Shown here: piece after piece, positions 15,646 through 23,634 of the stretch
Position numbering within the stretch: the stretch's first letter is position 1
Layout of the letters: each line of letters starts with the position of its first letter
Assembly: GCA_963695835.1 (NCBI GenBank)
Contig: CAVOHR010000001.1
Location: 806,001 to 870,000, forward strand
Length of the DNA: 64,000 bases
Direction: 5' to 3'
Source: VRUE01 sp963695835
GTDB taxonomy: Bacteria > Actinomycetota > Thermoleophilia > Solirubrobacterales > 70-9
Translations under genes and position numbers: made by a program
Notes under the pieces: generated by a model
What the model was told of the DNA's origin: nothing
The model's input: only the letters and a program-made list of their open reading frames with translations
Database searches by the model: none

Positions 15646-16050
15646 TCAGTCGGAGCGCTGATCGCGGCGCGTGGACGACTCCCGCCTATGCAGTCGTCGA
15701 TGGGCGATCTCGTAGACGCTTGGCTTCCAAGATGCTTCGGGGTGGCGCCTGCCAATAGCGAGCAAGAACAGCGTTGGCCCGTTATCCGCGAAACCGCCGA
15801 GAAACACGGCGCCCCATTGACCGGCTGACTGCGGGATGTAAAGCTTCACGCACCCCGGCAGACGCGTTCCGTCGCGTGCCTCAGCATCGCACTTCTTCAG
15901 CCATGCCACCGGAGCGCCATCGGTCTTGAGGCGTTTGATCATCGGCTCGATGGCCGCGCGTCCAGTCTCACTCGCGTGAGCAAGGTCCTCAGCCAGCTCT
16001 CGCTCGTCTACGTGGACCGGAAAGGCCAGCCCCGGAGACTGCGACGACAT
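15646..16050 (-). CDS. Toxin-like protein of an unnamed TA pair
   Basis: 134 residues. The ATG directly abuts the upstream gene's TAG with no gap. A central part reads PVAWLKKCDAEARDGTRLPG, KLYIPQSAGQWGAVFLGGFA and NGPTLFLLAIGRRHPEASW, ending in a basic tail RRLHRRESSTRRDQRSD. The small size, basic end and the phrase LLAIGRRHP recall RelE-superfamily toxins, but I cannot assign it. Gene order (acidic small protein first, basic protein second) fits a type II TA module. Confidence 0.55.
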   Translation of the reverse strand: MSSQSPGLAFPVHVDERELAEDLAHASETGRAAIEPMIKRLKTDGAPVAWLKKCDAEARDGTRLPGCVKLYIPQSAGQWGAVFLGGFADNGPTLFLLAIGRRHPEASWKPSVYEIAHRRLHRRESSTRRDQRSD

Positions 16051-16311
16051 CTACCCCTCGCCGTCGGTGGGCAAGTCGCCAAAGTGCTTGTCGAACTCCT
16101 CGGGAGACATTCGCTCCGCCCCTGCGCGCTCCAAGATCGCGTCGGCAGAAGTCTCCTTCGAGGGCCACTCCGGCGCAACCACAAACCGACCGTCGGCCAA
16201 AGCCTCCTCGATCACAAAGGACCCCTCGACATCGCCGCTGAGCCTGACGTGGCGCTGCTCCATGCAGAAATCATGGCAGAGCCAGCGGTCAAGCTGAGCC
16301 GCATCTTGCAA
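16051..16311 (-). CDS. Antitoxin-like small acidic protein
   Basis: 86 residues, immediately upstream of the toxin-like gene with no spacer. The sequence HVRLSGDVEGSFVIEEALAD, GRFVVAPEWPSKETS and SPEEFDKHFGDLPTDGEG has an acidic C-terminus with the LPTDxEG ending seen in several antitoxins. No DNA-binding motif is obvious, so if it is an antitoxin it might act by binding only. The assignment rests on size, charge and coupling to the basic partner. Confidence 0.5.
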   Translation of the reverse strand: MQDAAQLDRWLCHDFCMEQRHVRLSGDVEGSFVIEEALADGRFVVAPEWPSKETSADAILERAGAERMSPEEFDKHFGDLPTDGEG

Positions 16312-16616
16312 CTGGCGGGGTCAACATGAAGCGGATCTGGTGCTTGGAGGTCCGCCGTCCCGGGATCACTTGTCGATCGAAACATGCCTACAAGCGGGGC
16401 GGATGGCCCGCCCGGAGCAAGAAATTGGCCGTAAATGCAGGGTAAGGGGGGCGAATACGCCACCTCGGCGGTCAAACTGGTATTGGAGGTGGAGAGTCGC
16501 CGAATCGGAGTCTCCCCCCGGTGAAAAGGCGACCTCGGTGTGGCAGCACCGAGAGGCCAGTTGCTAGGTCACACTCCGCCTCCCAACTTATCGCCCCACC
16601 TGACGGCCGTGGCAAA

Positions 16617-16642
16617 TCCGCCGCTTTGTGCGGACGTTTTTT
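16617..16642 (+). terminator. Intrinsic-terminator-like hairpin
   Basis: TCCGC (16617-16621) pairs with GCGGA (16630-16634) and is followed by CG and six T residues (16637-16642). It is the only classical stem-plus-T-run I see in the first 17 kb. Confidence 0.45.
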
Positions 16643-16810
16643 GACCGTCGCGCAAGCTCGGGAAGTTGGGCACCAGTGCCCAAGGCGGGCACTATCGACC
16701 GCAAACTGCGGCAATCTGACGGCTCAGAGAATTGGCGGCGGTAGGTGTCGCATTCCGCTTAGGAATGCGAGTTTGCTGCCGCTTTTCGGCCCCTCGGAAG
16801 CGGGCCTCAC

Positions 16811-16851
16811 GCGCGAGAGGTCGCTGGTTCGAACACTGTCCCGTCGCTCCA
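16811..16851 (+). other. tRNA 3'-end-like sequence, possible attachment site
   Basis: GAGAGGTCGCTGGTTCGAAC (16815-16834), then ACTGTCCCGTCGCTCCA, has the T-arm consensus GGTTCGAA and an acceptor-like end, but the T-stem has mismatches and no matching 5' half is evident. A displaced tRNA end is what an integrase leaves at one boundary of an inserted element. The position between the TA/IS-rich region and ordinary metabolic genes fits. Confidence 0.3.
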
Positions 16852-16915
16852 GCTATTGACACCTGCCTGGTCGTCGCCGGGAGCGGTTCCGGGCTCTTGG
16901 CGTAGCCTTCGCCCG

Positions 16916-17647
16916 GTGGAGGGTCGATCGCGTGTGCGGCTGCGTCAGGCGGTGCTGGTGGCGGCCGAGCTGGAGCCGGTCGAGACGGCGCTGCGCGAGG
17001 CCCTCGGCCTCGCCGAGCCGTTCCGCGATCCCGGGGTCGCCGAGTTCGGCCTGGTCAACGCCGTCTTCGCGCTGGGCGACTGCTTCCTGGAGGTGATCTC
17101 CCCGGCGCGGGCGGAAACGGCCGCCGGGCGCTACCTGGACCGCCACGGCGGCGGCGGCTACATGGCGATCTTCGACCTCGAGGATCTCGACGGCGCGAGG
17201 GCCCGTGCGCAGCAGCTGGGGATCCGCGTGGTCTGGCGGATCGACCTTCCCGACATCTCCGGCACCCATCTGCACCCGGCCGACATGCGCGGGGCGATCG
17301 TCTCGCTCGATCAATCGCGGCCGTACGGGAGTTGGCGCTGGGGTGGGCCCGAGTGGACCGGCCAAGTCGGTGACGGCGCCCCGGGGCGCCTGGCCGGGAT
17401 CACGGTGGCGGTCGACGATCCGGCGGCCGTCGCGACGCGCTGGGCGCAGGTGCTCGGCGTCTCCGCACAAGAGGACGGCGAGCCGCTGCTGGCGCTCGAC
17501 GGCGCCGAGCTGTGCTTCGCCGCGGCCCCCGACGCGCGCGGCGAAGGGCTGGTCGAGATCGCCGTCGAGCTGCCCCCGGCGCGGCGCGGCGCGCGCGCGG
17601 CGGTCGAGGTGGGCGGTGTGCGCCTGCGCCTGCTCGATCCGACCTGA
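16916..17647 (+). CDS. VOC (glyoxalase/dioxygenase-fold) protein
   Basis: 243 residues from GTG 16916; a TAGCCT box 7 nt upstream supports this leaderless start (GTG 16934 is the alternative). Two VOC-like modules: RLRQAVLVAAELEPVETALR with DPGVAEFGLVNAVFALGDCF (about 7-55), and a second starting LAGITVAVDDPAAVATRW (~160) with AELCFAAAPDARGEGLVEIA. VOC proteins bind a metal with His/Glu and act on small substrates. The metal ligands are only partly visible (Glu in DCFLEVISP; His in GTHLHPAD), so catalytic activity is not certain. It converges on the enoyl-CoA hydratase gene. Confidence 0.75.
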   Translation: MEGRSRVRLRQAVLVAAELEPVETALREALGLAEPFRDPGVAEFGLVNAVFALGDCFLEVISPARAETAAGRYLDRHGGGGYMAIFDLEDLDGARARAQQLGIRVVWRIDLPDISGTHLHPADMRGAIVSLDQSRPYGSWRWGGPEWTGQVGDGAPGRLAGITVAVDDPAAVATRWAQVLGVSAQEDGEPLLALDGAELCFAAAPDARGEGLVEIAVELPPARRGARAAVEVGGVRLRLLDPT

Positions 17648-17663
17648 GCAGCCTCCTCGGGTC

Positions 17664-18458
17664 CTACGCCGAGCCGCCGAGCGGGGCGAAGCGCGGCTCG
17701 CGCCGCTCGAGGAAGCTCGCCACCCCCTCCGTGAAGTCGGGCTCGGTGAAGGACTCGCCCATCAGCCGGTTGGCCTCCGCCAGCGCCTCGGGAAGCTCGC
17801 GAGTGAGATCGGCGTAAACCTGGCGCTTCATCGTCGCCATGCTCGCCGGCGAGGAGTGGACCGCAAGCTCGCGCGCGTAAGCCAGCGTCCGATCGAGCAG
17901 CACCTCGGGCTCCACCACACGGTTGACCAGGCCCAGCTCCGCCGCCTCCTCTCCCAGCACGATGCGACCGGAGAGCAGCAGGTCGAGCGCCCGCGCCGGC
18001 CCCACCAGGCGCGGCAGGATCCACGAGATGCCGTGCTCGGCGACCAGGCCGCGGCGCGAGAAGGCGGTCGTCAGCTTGGCGCCCGCGGCGGCGAAGCGGA
18101 TGTCGCACATCAGCGCCTGCACCAGCCCGAGCCCGGCGCAGGCGCCGTTGATCGCGGCGAGGATCGGCTTGGAGATCGACAGCGGGAAGGTCTGCGGCCG
18201 CGCATCGGGCACCACCGACGCCGCCTCGAGGTCGCCCTCCCCGAGCGCCTTCAGCTCCTGCATGTCGGCGCCCGCGCAGAACCCCTTGCCGGCGCCGGTC
18301 ACCACGATCGCCCTCACCTGCGTCGAGGCACCGCACTCCTCCAGCGCATCGAAGTAGGCATGCCCCATCTCCGCCGTCCAGGCGTTCAGCCGCTCGGGCC
18401 GGTTGAGGGTGATCAGCGCCACCCCGTCCTTGATCGTCTTCAGTACCACCTTGCTCAT
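17664..18458 (-). CDS. Enoyl-CoA hydratase/isomerase family protein
   Basis: 264 residues, normal crotonase length. The signature runs from TLNRPERLNAWTAEMG and GKGFCAGADMQELKALG (oxyanion-hole segment) to KPILAAINGACAGLGLVQAL (second backbone NH of the oxyanion hole) and CDIRFAAAGAKLTTAFSRRG. The usual second catalytic acid region reads RRGLVAEHGISWILPRLVG, with Glu at the position expected for hydratases. Role: fatty acid or aromatic acid beta-oxidation; the exact substrate is unknown. A purine-rich GGAAGGGAGC lies just before the ATG. It stands alone on its strand between the VOC and Fic genes. Confidence 0.92.
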   Translation of the reverse strand: MSKVVLKTIKDGVALITLNRPERLNAWTAEMGHAYFDALEECGASTQVRAIVVTGAGKGFCAGADMQELKALGEGDLEAASVVPDARPQTFPLSISKPILAAINGACAGLGLVQALMCDIRFAAAGAKLTTAFSRRGLVAEHGISWILPRLVGPARALDLLLSGRIVLGEEAAELGLVNRVVEPEVLLDRTLAYARELAVHSSPASMATMKRQVYADLTRELPEALAEANRLMGESFTEPDFTEGVASFLERREPRFAPLGGSA

Positions 18459-18606
18459 ATCTGCTCCCTTCCGGCCGGATCGGCCTTTGCGCGGCGCCGG
18501 ACCTGCCGCCGATTATCGCCCCTTTCGCACCCCCCGGCATTCCGCAGCTCGAGGGCACGGTACGCTGCGCGCGCAACTCTGGAAGGAGGTCCCTGGCGGC
18601 CGGCGA

Positions 18607-19662
18607 TCAGAGCTTGTGCCAGCGGGCGCCGGGGCCTGAGCCCTCGGGCTTGATCTTCCCGGCGTCACGCAGGTCGTTGAGGACGAGTCGTATCGTCGCC
18701 AGGCTGATCCCGGGGAGGGCGCGCTCGACGTCGCGCCGCCGGAATATCGCGGGCGCCTGGTCCAGGATGTAGCCGCGGACCCTGTCCTGCTTGCTGCCGG
18801 TCCTCTCGCCCGCGGCGACCACCCGCTGCTCGAAGTCCTCGTAAGCGCCGGCGAGGATGCGGGCGAGATAGGAGATCCACGGCCAGGCGTCGTGCTTGCC
18901 CTCGTGCCAGTCTCGCTGCGACTCGTAGAGGCCTGCGTAGTAGCTGTTCTTCGATTCGAAGATGCGCTGCTCGATGCTTACGTAACGCGCCACGCCGTAC
19001 CCCTGAGAGAGCAACTCGTACATAGTGAGAAGCCGGGCCAAGCGGCCGTTGCCGTCGGCGACCGGGTGGATGGCGAGGAAGTCCAGGATCAACGCGCCGA
19101 TCAGGACAAGCGGGTGCGTGCGGCCCTCGCGCTTGGCGGCTTCGTAGCGGGCCAGCAGCTCGCCGAGGAGGAACTCGGTCTCCTCGGGAGGGGGAGGGGT
19201 GAAGACGACCTCCCGCCGCCCGCTCTCATAGGAGACGATCAGGTTCTGGTCGGTCTTCAGGTGGCCGCCGTTGCCATCGGTGTGGTCGAAGAGCAGCCGG
19301 TGCAGACGCAGGACGAAGGGAATGCTCAGCGGCTCGTATGAGTCGAGGCGCATGAGCATGTCCGTCGCGTCGCGGTAGCCGGCGAACTCGCGCTCGTTGC
19401 GATTGCGATAACGACGTGCGCCCTCGGCGATTCGCTCTGCGCGCTCGCTGTCGACCACCACGCCCTCGATCGCGTTGGAGGCGGTGATCGAAGCGATGCG
19501 CGCGTGCTCGGCGAGTTGCCCCAGAAGCTCGGGGACCTGGTCCTCGAAGAGTCGCTCCCGACCCTTCCCGGTGTCGATTCCAGCCAGGATGGGGCCGAGG
19601 TCGCGAGGCTGCCCGCCGAAGGTCTTGTCGAGGTCGACGAAGCTCCGCATAAGGGCAATCAT
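18607..19662 (-). CDS. Fic-family protein with N-terminal inhibitory motif
   Basis: 351 residues. The Fic catalytic loop is HPVADGNGRLAR (canonical HPFx(D/E)GNGRxxR; Phe is replaced by Val, catalytic His kept). An inhibitory helix motif SITASNAIEG near residue 58 marks the class in which the alpha-inh segment is upstream in the same chain. A C-terminal winged-helix-like part (QAPAIFRRRDVERALPGISL) is common in this Fic group. Fic enzymes transfer AMP to protein hydroxyls. An internal ATG at 19650 (MRSFVDLDKTFGG) with CATGAT 7 nt upstream may be the real start. Target and trigger unknown. Confidence 0.9.
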   Translation of the reverse strand: MIALMRSFVDLDKTFGGQPRDLGPILAGIDTGKGRERLFEDQVPELLGQLAEHARIASITASNAIEGVVVDSERAERIAEGARRYRNRNEREFAGYRDATDMLMRLDSYEPLSIPFVLRLHRLLFDHTDGNGGHLKTDQNLIVSYESGRREVVFTPPPPEETEFLLGELLARYEAAKREGRTHPLVLIGALILDFLAIHPVADGNGRLARLLTMYELLSQGYGVARYVSIEQRIFESKNSYYAGLYESQRDWHEGKHDAWPWISYLARILAGAYEDFEQRVVAAGERTGSKQDRVRGYILDQAPAIFRRRDVERALPGISLATIRLVLNDLRDAGKIKPEGSGPGARWHKL

Positions 19663-19822
19663 GCCATAGTCGCGCTAGTTTGACCTCCGATTAGCCCAAT
19701 TATTGAGGCATTGGCACCACTACAACGTGAGGCCATCCGGCATCGGCGGCCGATCGGAACCGGCGCTGGGAGGCCGGCGTACCGGGCTCCACCGACCCGC
19801 GCAGCGGCGATAGCCTTACCCG

Positions 19823-19873
19823 ATGGCCGACCCCGTCCTCGCGCATCTCGTGTCAGGACGCAAGCGGGTGTGA
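19823..19873 (+). CDS. Tiny leaderless ORF (16 residues) before the FAD oxidoreductase
   Basis: A TAGCCT box at 19811-19816 ends 6 nt before ATG 19823, the same spacing as other leaderless starts here. The ORF reads MADPVLAHLVSGRKRV and stops at TGA 19871-19873, 19 bp before the oxidoreductase ATG. It may be a leader peptide coupling translation, or the remains of an N-terminal extension lost to a frame change. Function is unproven. Confidence 0.35.
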   Translation: MADPVLAHLVSGRKRV

Positions 19874-19892
19874 ACGCCTTGCCCCGGGGCCG

Positions 19893-21149
19893 ATGAGCAA
19901 GCGCGTCGCGGTCATCGGGGGAGGAGCCGCCGGGCTCGCCGCCGGCCACTTCCTGCGACGGGACTTCGAGCTGACGTTGTTCGAGAAGGACTCGCGCCTG
20001 GGCGGCAACGCCTACACCTTGACGGCGCGCGACGGGCAGGAGGTCGACATCGCCGCCGCCGCCTTCGGCCGTGCGGGGTACGAGAACTTCTTCCGGCTGC
20101 TCGACGAGCTGGGCATCGCCACTCGGCCCTCGGCGGGCGCCTTCCTGAGCATCCACGATCTCGACAGCCGGCAGGGCATCTACGCCACGCCGAGCCTGCG
20201 GGGGCTCCGCGCCCAGCGCTTCCGGCTGCTGTGGCCCTCGCAGCTGCGGCCCTTCTGGGAGCTCTCGCGCGGGCTGGCCGCGGCGCGGAGGATCCAGCGG
20301 GCGGGCGGGTTCGACGACCTCACCGTGCGCGAGGGCCTGCGCCTCCTGCCGCGCATCGCCGGCGACGCGGAGACGATCTTCCTCTGCGGGCTCTGCCTCC
20401 TCTCCTCGATGAGCGCCGAGGAAGTGCTGGAGGCGCCGGCCCGGTTCTTCTTCGAGAAGATCGCGGTCCACAACGACGTGATGTCGCCGAGGGCGGTCTA
20501 CTCGGTGCGCACCCTCCCCGGGGGGACGAGAAGCTACGTGTCCGCCCTGGCGCGGGCCTTCGGGGAGCGGATCGTGCGCAACGCGCGTATCCGGGCCGTG
20601 CTCCGCGACGACGACCGGGTTCGCGTCGTCTCCGACCGCGGCGAGGAGGCCTTCGACAAGGCGATCTTCGCCTGCAACGCCGACCAGGCGCTCGATCTGC
20701 TCGAGGCGCCGACACCGCTCGAGCGGGAGCTGCTCTCCGCCTGGCGCTACAAGGAAGGCCGGCTGGTGGTGCACCGCGACTACGCCGCCTTCCCGAGGCG
20801 GGAGCTGATGCAGGCCTACACCTTCCTCTACCGGCGGCGGGACGGCGTCCTCTCGACCTCGGTGAACGGGAGCCTGTGGTTCGAGTCGGGGGTGCCGCGC
20901 TCCTGCGACCTGATCGCCTCGCAGCACCCGAACTTCCCGATCCGCGAGGATCGGATCGAGCTCGACACCGTGCTGCGCACCCCGATCTTCGATTTCCGCT
21001 CCTGCGCCACCACCGCCCGGCTGCCGGCACTGAACGGGGTGCAGAACACCTACTACTGCGGCAGCCACTTCGGCCACGGCCTGCACGAGGACGCGATCCG
21101 CTCCGCGGCGGATGTGGCCCGGGCGCTGGGTGTCGAGCCCTGGCGATAG
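19893..21149 (+). CDS. FAD/NAD(P)-binding amine-oxidase-like oxidoreductase
   Basis: 418 residues. The N-terminal Rossmann motif VAVIGGGAAGLAAGHFLRRD is followed by LFEKDSRLGGNAYTL, as in monoamine-oxidase/phytoene-desaturase-like flavoproteins of the COG2907 type. Near the end YYCGSHFGHGLHEDAIRSAA closes the FAD site. In bacteria such genes often sit with cyclopropane-fatty-acid synthases, but none is here. It is preceded by a 16-residue ORF with its own promoter and faces the CrtI/SCP2 operon across a 27 bp gap. Substrate unknown. Confidence 0.85.
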   Translation: MSKRVAVIGGGAAGLAAGHFLRRDFELTLFEKDSRLGGNAYTLTARDGQEVDIAAAAFGRAGYENFFRLLDELGIATRPSAGAFLSIHDLDSRQGIYATPSLRGLRAQRFRLLWPSQLRPFWELSRGLAAARRIQRAGGFDDLTVREGLRLLPRIAGDAETIFLCGLCLLSSMSAEEVLEAPARFFFEKIAVHNDVMSPRAVYSVRTLPGGTRSYVSALARAFGERIVRNARIRAVLRDDDRVRVVSDRGEEAFDKAIFACNADQALDLLEAPTPLERELLSAWRYKEGRLVVHRDYAAFPRRELMQAYTFLYRRRDGVLSTSVNGSLWFESGVPRSCDLIASQHPNFPIREDRIELDTVLRTPIFDFRSCATTARLPALNGVQNTYYCGSHFGHGLHEDAIRSAADVARALGVEPWR

Positions 21150-21176
21150 AGCGGGCGAGCGCCCTCATCGTCCCGG

Positions 21177-21572
21177 CTATGGCGGGGGCTGGGCAGCCGC
21201 CAGCAGCCGTCGCAGGCGCAGGCCGAACAGCGGATGGCGGGCGAGGCCGCGCACCCGCACCTTGCCGCGCCGCAGCGCGCCGAGGTCGTGCTCGCCGCCG
21301 CCGAGCCGCGCGAGCACGAGCGCCTCGCCCTCGATCGCCAGCCAGGCGCCATCGTCGCGCGTGCCGTCGATCGCCACGCGCGAGCCCTCGAAGCGGATCG
21401 TCACCCCGGTCCTGTAATCGGTCGCCCACATCGTGAACGACCCCCTGATCCGGCGGGCAAGCTCGGGCGCGGCCGAGACCGCCTTCTCCATCAGCGAGGC
21501 GGAGATGTAGGCCATCCCGGCCGAGCCGGGGTCGTCCACCACCACCGGCGGGGCGTCCATCTCTACTCCCAT
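21177..21572 (-). CDS. SCP2-like sterol/lipid-carrier domain protein (operon gene 4)
   Basis: 131 residues from ATG 21572 (overlapping the previous stop by 10 bp); ATG 21560 is an alternative. The fold pattern of SCP2-like domains is visible: RIRGSFTMWATDYRTGVTIR, DDGAWLAIEGEALVLARLGG and GKVRVRGLARHPLFGLRLRR. It lies last in an operon with two CrtI-like oxidoreductases and another SCP2-like gene. SCP2 domains bind hydrophobic molecules, so a role presenting a lipid-like substrate to the oxidoreductase is plausible inference. Confidence 0.65.
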   Translation of the reverse strand: MGVEMDAPPVVVDDPGSAGMAYISASLMEKAVSAAPELARRIRGSFTMWATDYRTGVTIRFEGSRVAIDGTRDDGAWLAIEGEALVLARLGGGEHDLGALRRGKVRVRGLARHPLFGLRLRRLLAAAQPPP

Positions 21573-23179
21573 TTCCACCATGGCTCCAGGTCGATGTCGG
21601 CGGCGATCGTCTGCAGCGCGTTGTAGCCGGGCGCGAAGGTGATGAAGCCGTGCGGGTGCTGGCTCGACCCGCACATGTAGAGCCGCTCCACCGGCGTCCG
21701 GTAATCGGACAGCTCCGGCAGCGGCCGGCGGTCGAGCAGGTTGTCGAGGCTTATCTCTCCCATCATCCAGTCTCCGTTGACCATGTTGACCAGCTTTCGC
21801 GAGATGTCGGTGGGCGTGTCTATGGCGGAGGCGAGCACCGCGTCGCCGAGGTTGGGCGCCGCGGCCTGCCAGGCCTCGACGCAGCGCCGCGCGTAGTCCT
21901 CCTTGGCGGCGTCCCAGGACTCCGCCGGCCCGCCGCCGGGCGCGACCGGCACGATCTGGCGGAGCAGCCCTGTGAAGCGGCCGGGCGGGGCGTCGAACGG
22001 GTCGAAGAGACTGTTGACAGCCGCGTTGGGGCGCGGATCGGGCAGCCGCCCCTCGCGCACCGCCGCCCAGTCCGAGAGCAGGTCGCCGAGGCTCGAGTAG
22101 CCGAGGTTCATCACCCAGGCGCGGTCCACGTCGGGGTCGAAGGACGCGGCCTCGTAGCGTGGCGCCTCGGCGAGCGCGAGGTGCACCGAGAACAGGCTCC
22201 AGGGCGGGTGGCGCACCTCGCCGAGCCGGGCACGGATCGGCTCCGCCGCGGGCTCGGCGGCCAGCAGGCGGCCGAAGGTGTGCTCGGGGTCGATGCTCGA
22301 GGCGACCAGCCTGCGGGCCTCGACCGTGCGGCCGTCCACCAGCTCGACGCCGACCGCGCGGCCCCCGTCGGTGAGGATGCGGGTCACCTCCGACTGCACG
22401 AAGACCAGTCCGCCGTGGCCGACGAGGTCGCGCCAGAGCGCGTGGGCGACCCGGTGCGAGCCGCCCAGGCAGACCTGCCAGTTGTCGATCTTCCCGACCA
22501 GCAGGGGGTATCCGACCGCAAGGCCCTTCTGGTCGGTGGCGTAGCCGCACAGCGCCCCGTGGAAGGCAAGGTGCGCCTTCACCTGGTCGGACTCGAAGTG
22601 ACGATCTAGGAACTGCTCGATCGTCGAGCCCCGCAGCTTCGCCTCGAGGAACTCCGAGCGCCCCTCCAGCCCGAACGTGACCAGGGCCTTGGTGAGGTCG
22701 TTGATCCCCACCGGCGGCCCGTACATGAACGTCTCGAGCATCAGGTCGACGTACTGGCGCGCCTCCGTCTTGAAGCGGGCGAAGGTCTCCGCGTCGCGCT
22801 CGGAGAAGCGGGCGATCGAGGCGCAGGTGCGCTCGATGTCGGTGTGCACGCAGAGCGCCCGCCCGTCGTCGAACACGCTCGCCATCTGCACCTCGGGGCG
22901 GGCGTACTCGACGCCCTGCTCGAGGATGCCGAGGTGGCGGAAGGCCGGCGCCAGCCCGACGAAGGTGTGGTAGTTGGCGTGGACGTTGTGGAGGAACCCG
23001 GGCAGGGTCAGCTCCTCGGTGCAGAGGCCGCCGCCCTCCTCGCCGCGGCGCTCGAAGACGCCGACCGAGAGCCCGCTGCGCGCCAGGTAGGCGGCGAGCG
23101 TCAGGCCGTTGTGGCCGGCACCGACGATCACCGCGTCGAAGCTCGACGGCGAGGCCGGCTCGGGCGCCGGCTCGGTCAC
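21563..23179 (-). CDS. CrtI/phytoene-desaturase-like FAD oxidoreductase (operon gene 3)
   Basis: 538 residues from a GTG at 23179 overlapping the upstream stop by 4 bp. FAD-binding: DAVIVGAGHNGLTLAAYLAR, then VFERRGEEGGGLCTEELTLP, the GxGxxG plus second glycine motif of CrtI-type enzymes. The C-terminus has RLYMCGSSQHPHGFITFAPG. These NAD(P)/FAD-dependent enzymes desaturate, saturate or isomerise polyprenoid and related chains. No carotenoid genes (crtB, crtE) are nearby, so the substrate is probably another lipid. It is clearly a paralogue of operon gene 1. Confidence 0.88.
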   Translation of the reverse strand: MTEPAPEPASPSSFDAVIVGAGHNGLTLAAYLARSGLSVGVFERRGEEGGGLCTEELTLPGFLHNVHANYHTFVGLAPAFRHLGILEQGVEYARPEVQMASVFDDGRALCVHTDIERTCASIARFSERDAETFARFKTEARQYVDLMLETFMYGPPVGINDLTKALVTFGLEGRSEFLEAKLRGSTIEQFLDRHFESDQVKAHLAFHGALCGYATDQKGLAVGYPLLVGKIDNWQVCLGGSHRVAHALWRDLVGHGGLVFVQSEVTRILTDGGRAVGVELVDGRTVEARRLVASSIDPEHTFGRLLAAEPAAEPIRARLGEVRHPPWSLFSVHLALAEAPRYEAASFDPDVDRAWVMNLGYSSLGDLLSDWAAVREGRLPDPRPNAAVNSLFDPFDAPPGRFTGLLRQIVPVAPGGGPAESWDAAKEDYARRCVEAWQAAAPNLGDAVLASAIDTPTDISRKLVNMVNGDWMMGEISLDNLLDRRPLPELSDYRTPVERLYMCGSSQHPHGFITFAPGYNALQTIAADIDLEPWWKWE

Positions 23180-23634
23180 GCCCCGTCCCCGTAGGGCGGC
23201 TGCCCGCGCGGCCACTCGGTCTCCAGGCGGCCGACGTAGAGGTCGACGATCTCCTTCACCAGCTCCGCGTTGCGGAGCAGGAACGCCATGTCGCCGGCGA
23301 TCTTGATCTCACCCGCGAGGCCCGCGTCGACCGGATCGCGAAGGCCCGCGGCGACTTCCTCGAAGACCCCGGCCGGCCCCGAGAAGCGAAAGTCCAGCTC
23401 GCGCGGCCCGGGCGCGGCGTCGGTGCGCTCGAGCCGCGTACAGCGCCCGTCCTCGAGCTGGAGCATCAGGTGCATGGTCTCCCCGGCCGGCACGTAGGGC
23501 GAGACGCCGTCGCCCTCGCCGCGGATGTAGATGCGCCAGACACCGGCGGGGGCGCGCTCCGGCAGCGACTCGTCGGAGTTGATCAGCGCGGCCCACTGCC
23601 CGAGCCACTCGGGGGAGAACACTTCGTGTGCCAT
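23176..23634 (-). CDS. SCP2-like domain protein (operon gene 2)
   Basis: 152 residues. The ATG at 23634 shares one base with the upstream TGA (TGATG), and the gene's own stop overlaps the next GTG. Pattern: EWLGQWAALINSDESLPERA, TMHLMLQLEDGRCTRLERTD, then FEEVAAGLRDPVDAGLAGEI with KIAGDMAFLLRNAELVKEIV, typical of SCP2-like domains where the last part forms the lipid tunnel. Tight coupling to both CrtI-like genes argues that each oxidoreductase has its own carrier. Family assignment is by pattern. Confidence 0.75.
   Translation of the reverse strand: MAHEVFSPEWLGQWAALINSDESLPERAPAGVWRIYIRGEGDGVSPYVPAGETMHLMLQLEDGRCTRLERTDAAPGPRELDFRFSGPAGVFEEVAAGLRDPVDAGLAGEIKIAGDMAFLLRNAELVKEIVDLYVGRLETEWPRGQPPYGDGA

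Larger units (their letters stand above)
16312..16915. other. Structured 600-bp gap at the end of the accessory region
   Basis: No gene recognised. Several hairpins are visible: CTCGGTG-loop-CACCGAG near 16535-16555; a terminator-like TCCGC...GCGGA followed by six T (16617-16642); TTGGGCACCAGTGCCCAA (16666-16683); and TCGCATTCC-GCTTA-GGAATGCGA (16748-16770). The density suggests a structured RNA or a decayed phage/plasmid control region. I matched it to no known RNA. Confidence 0.4.
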
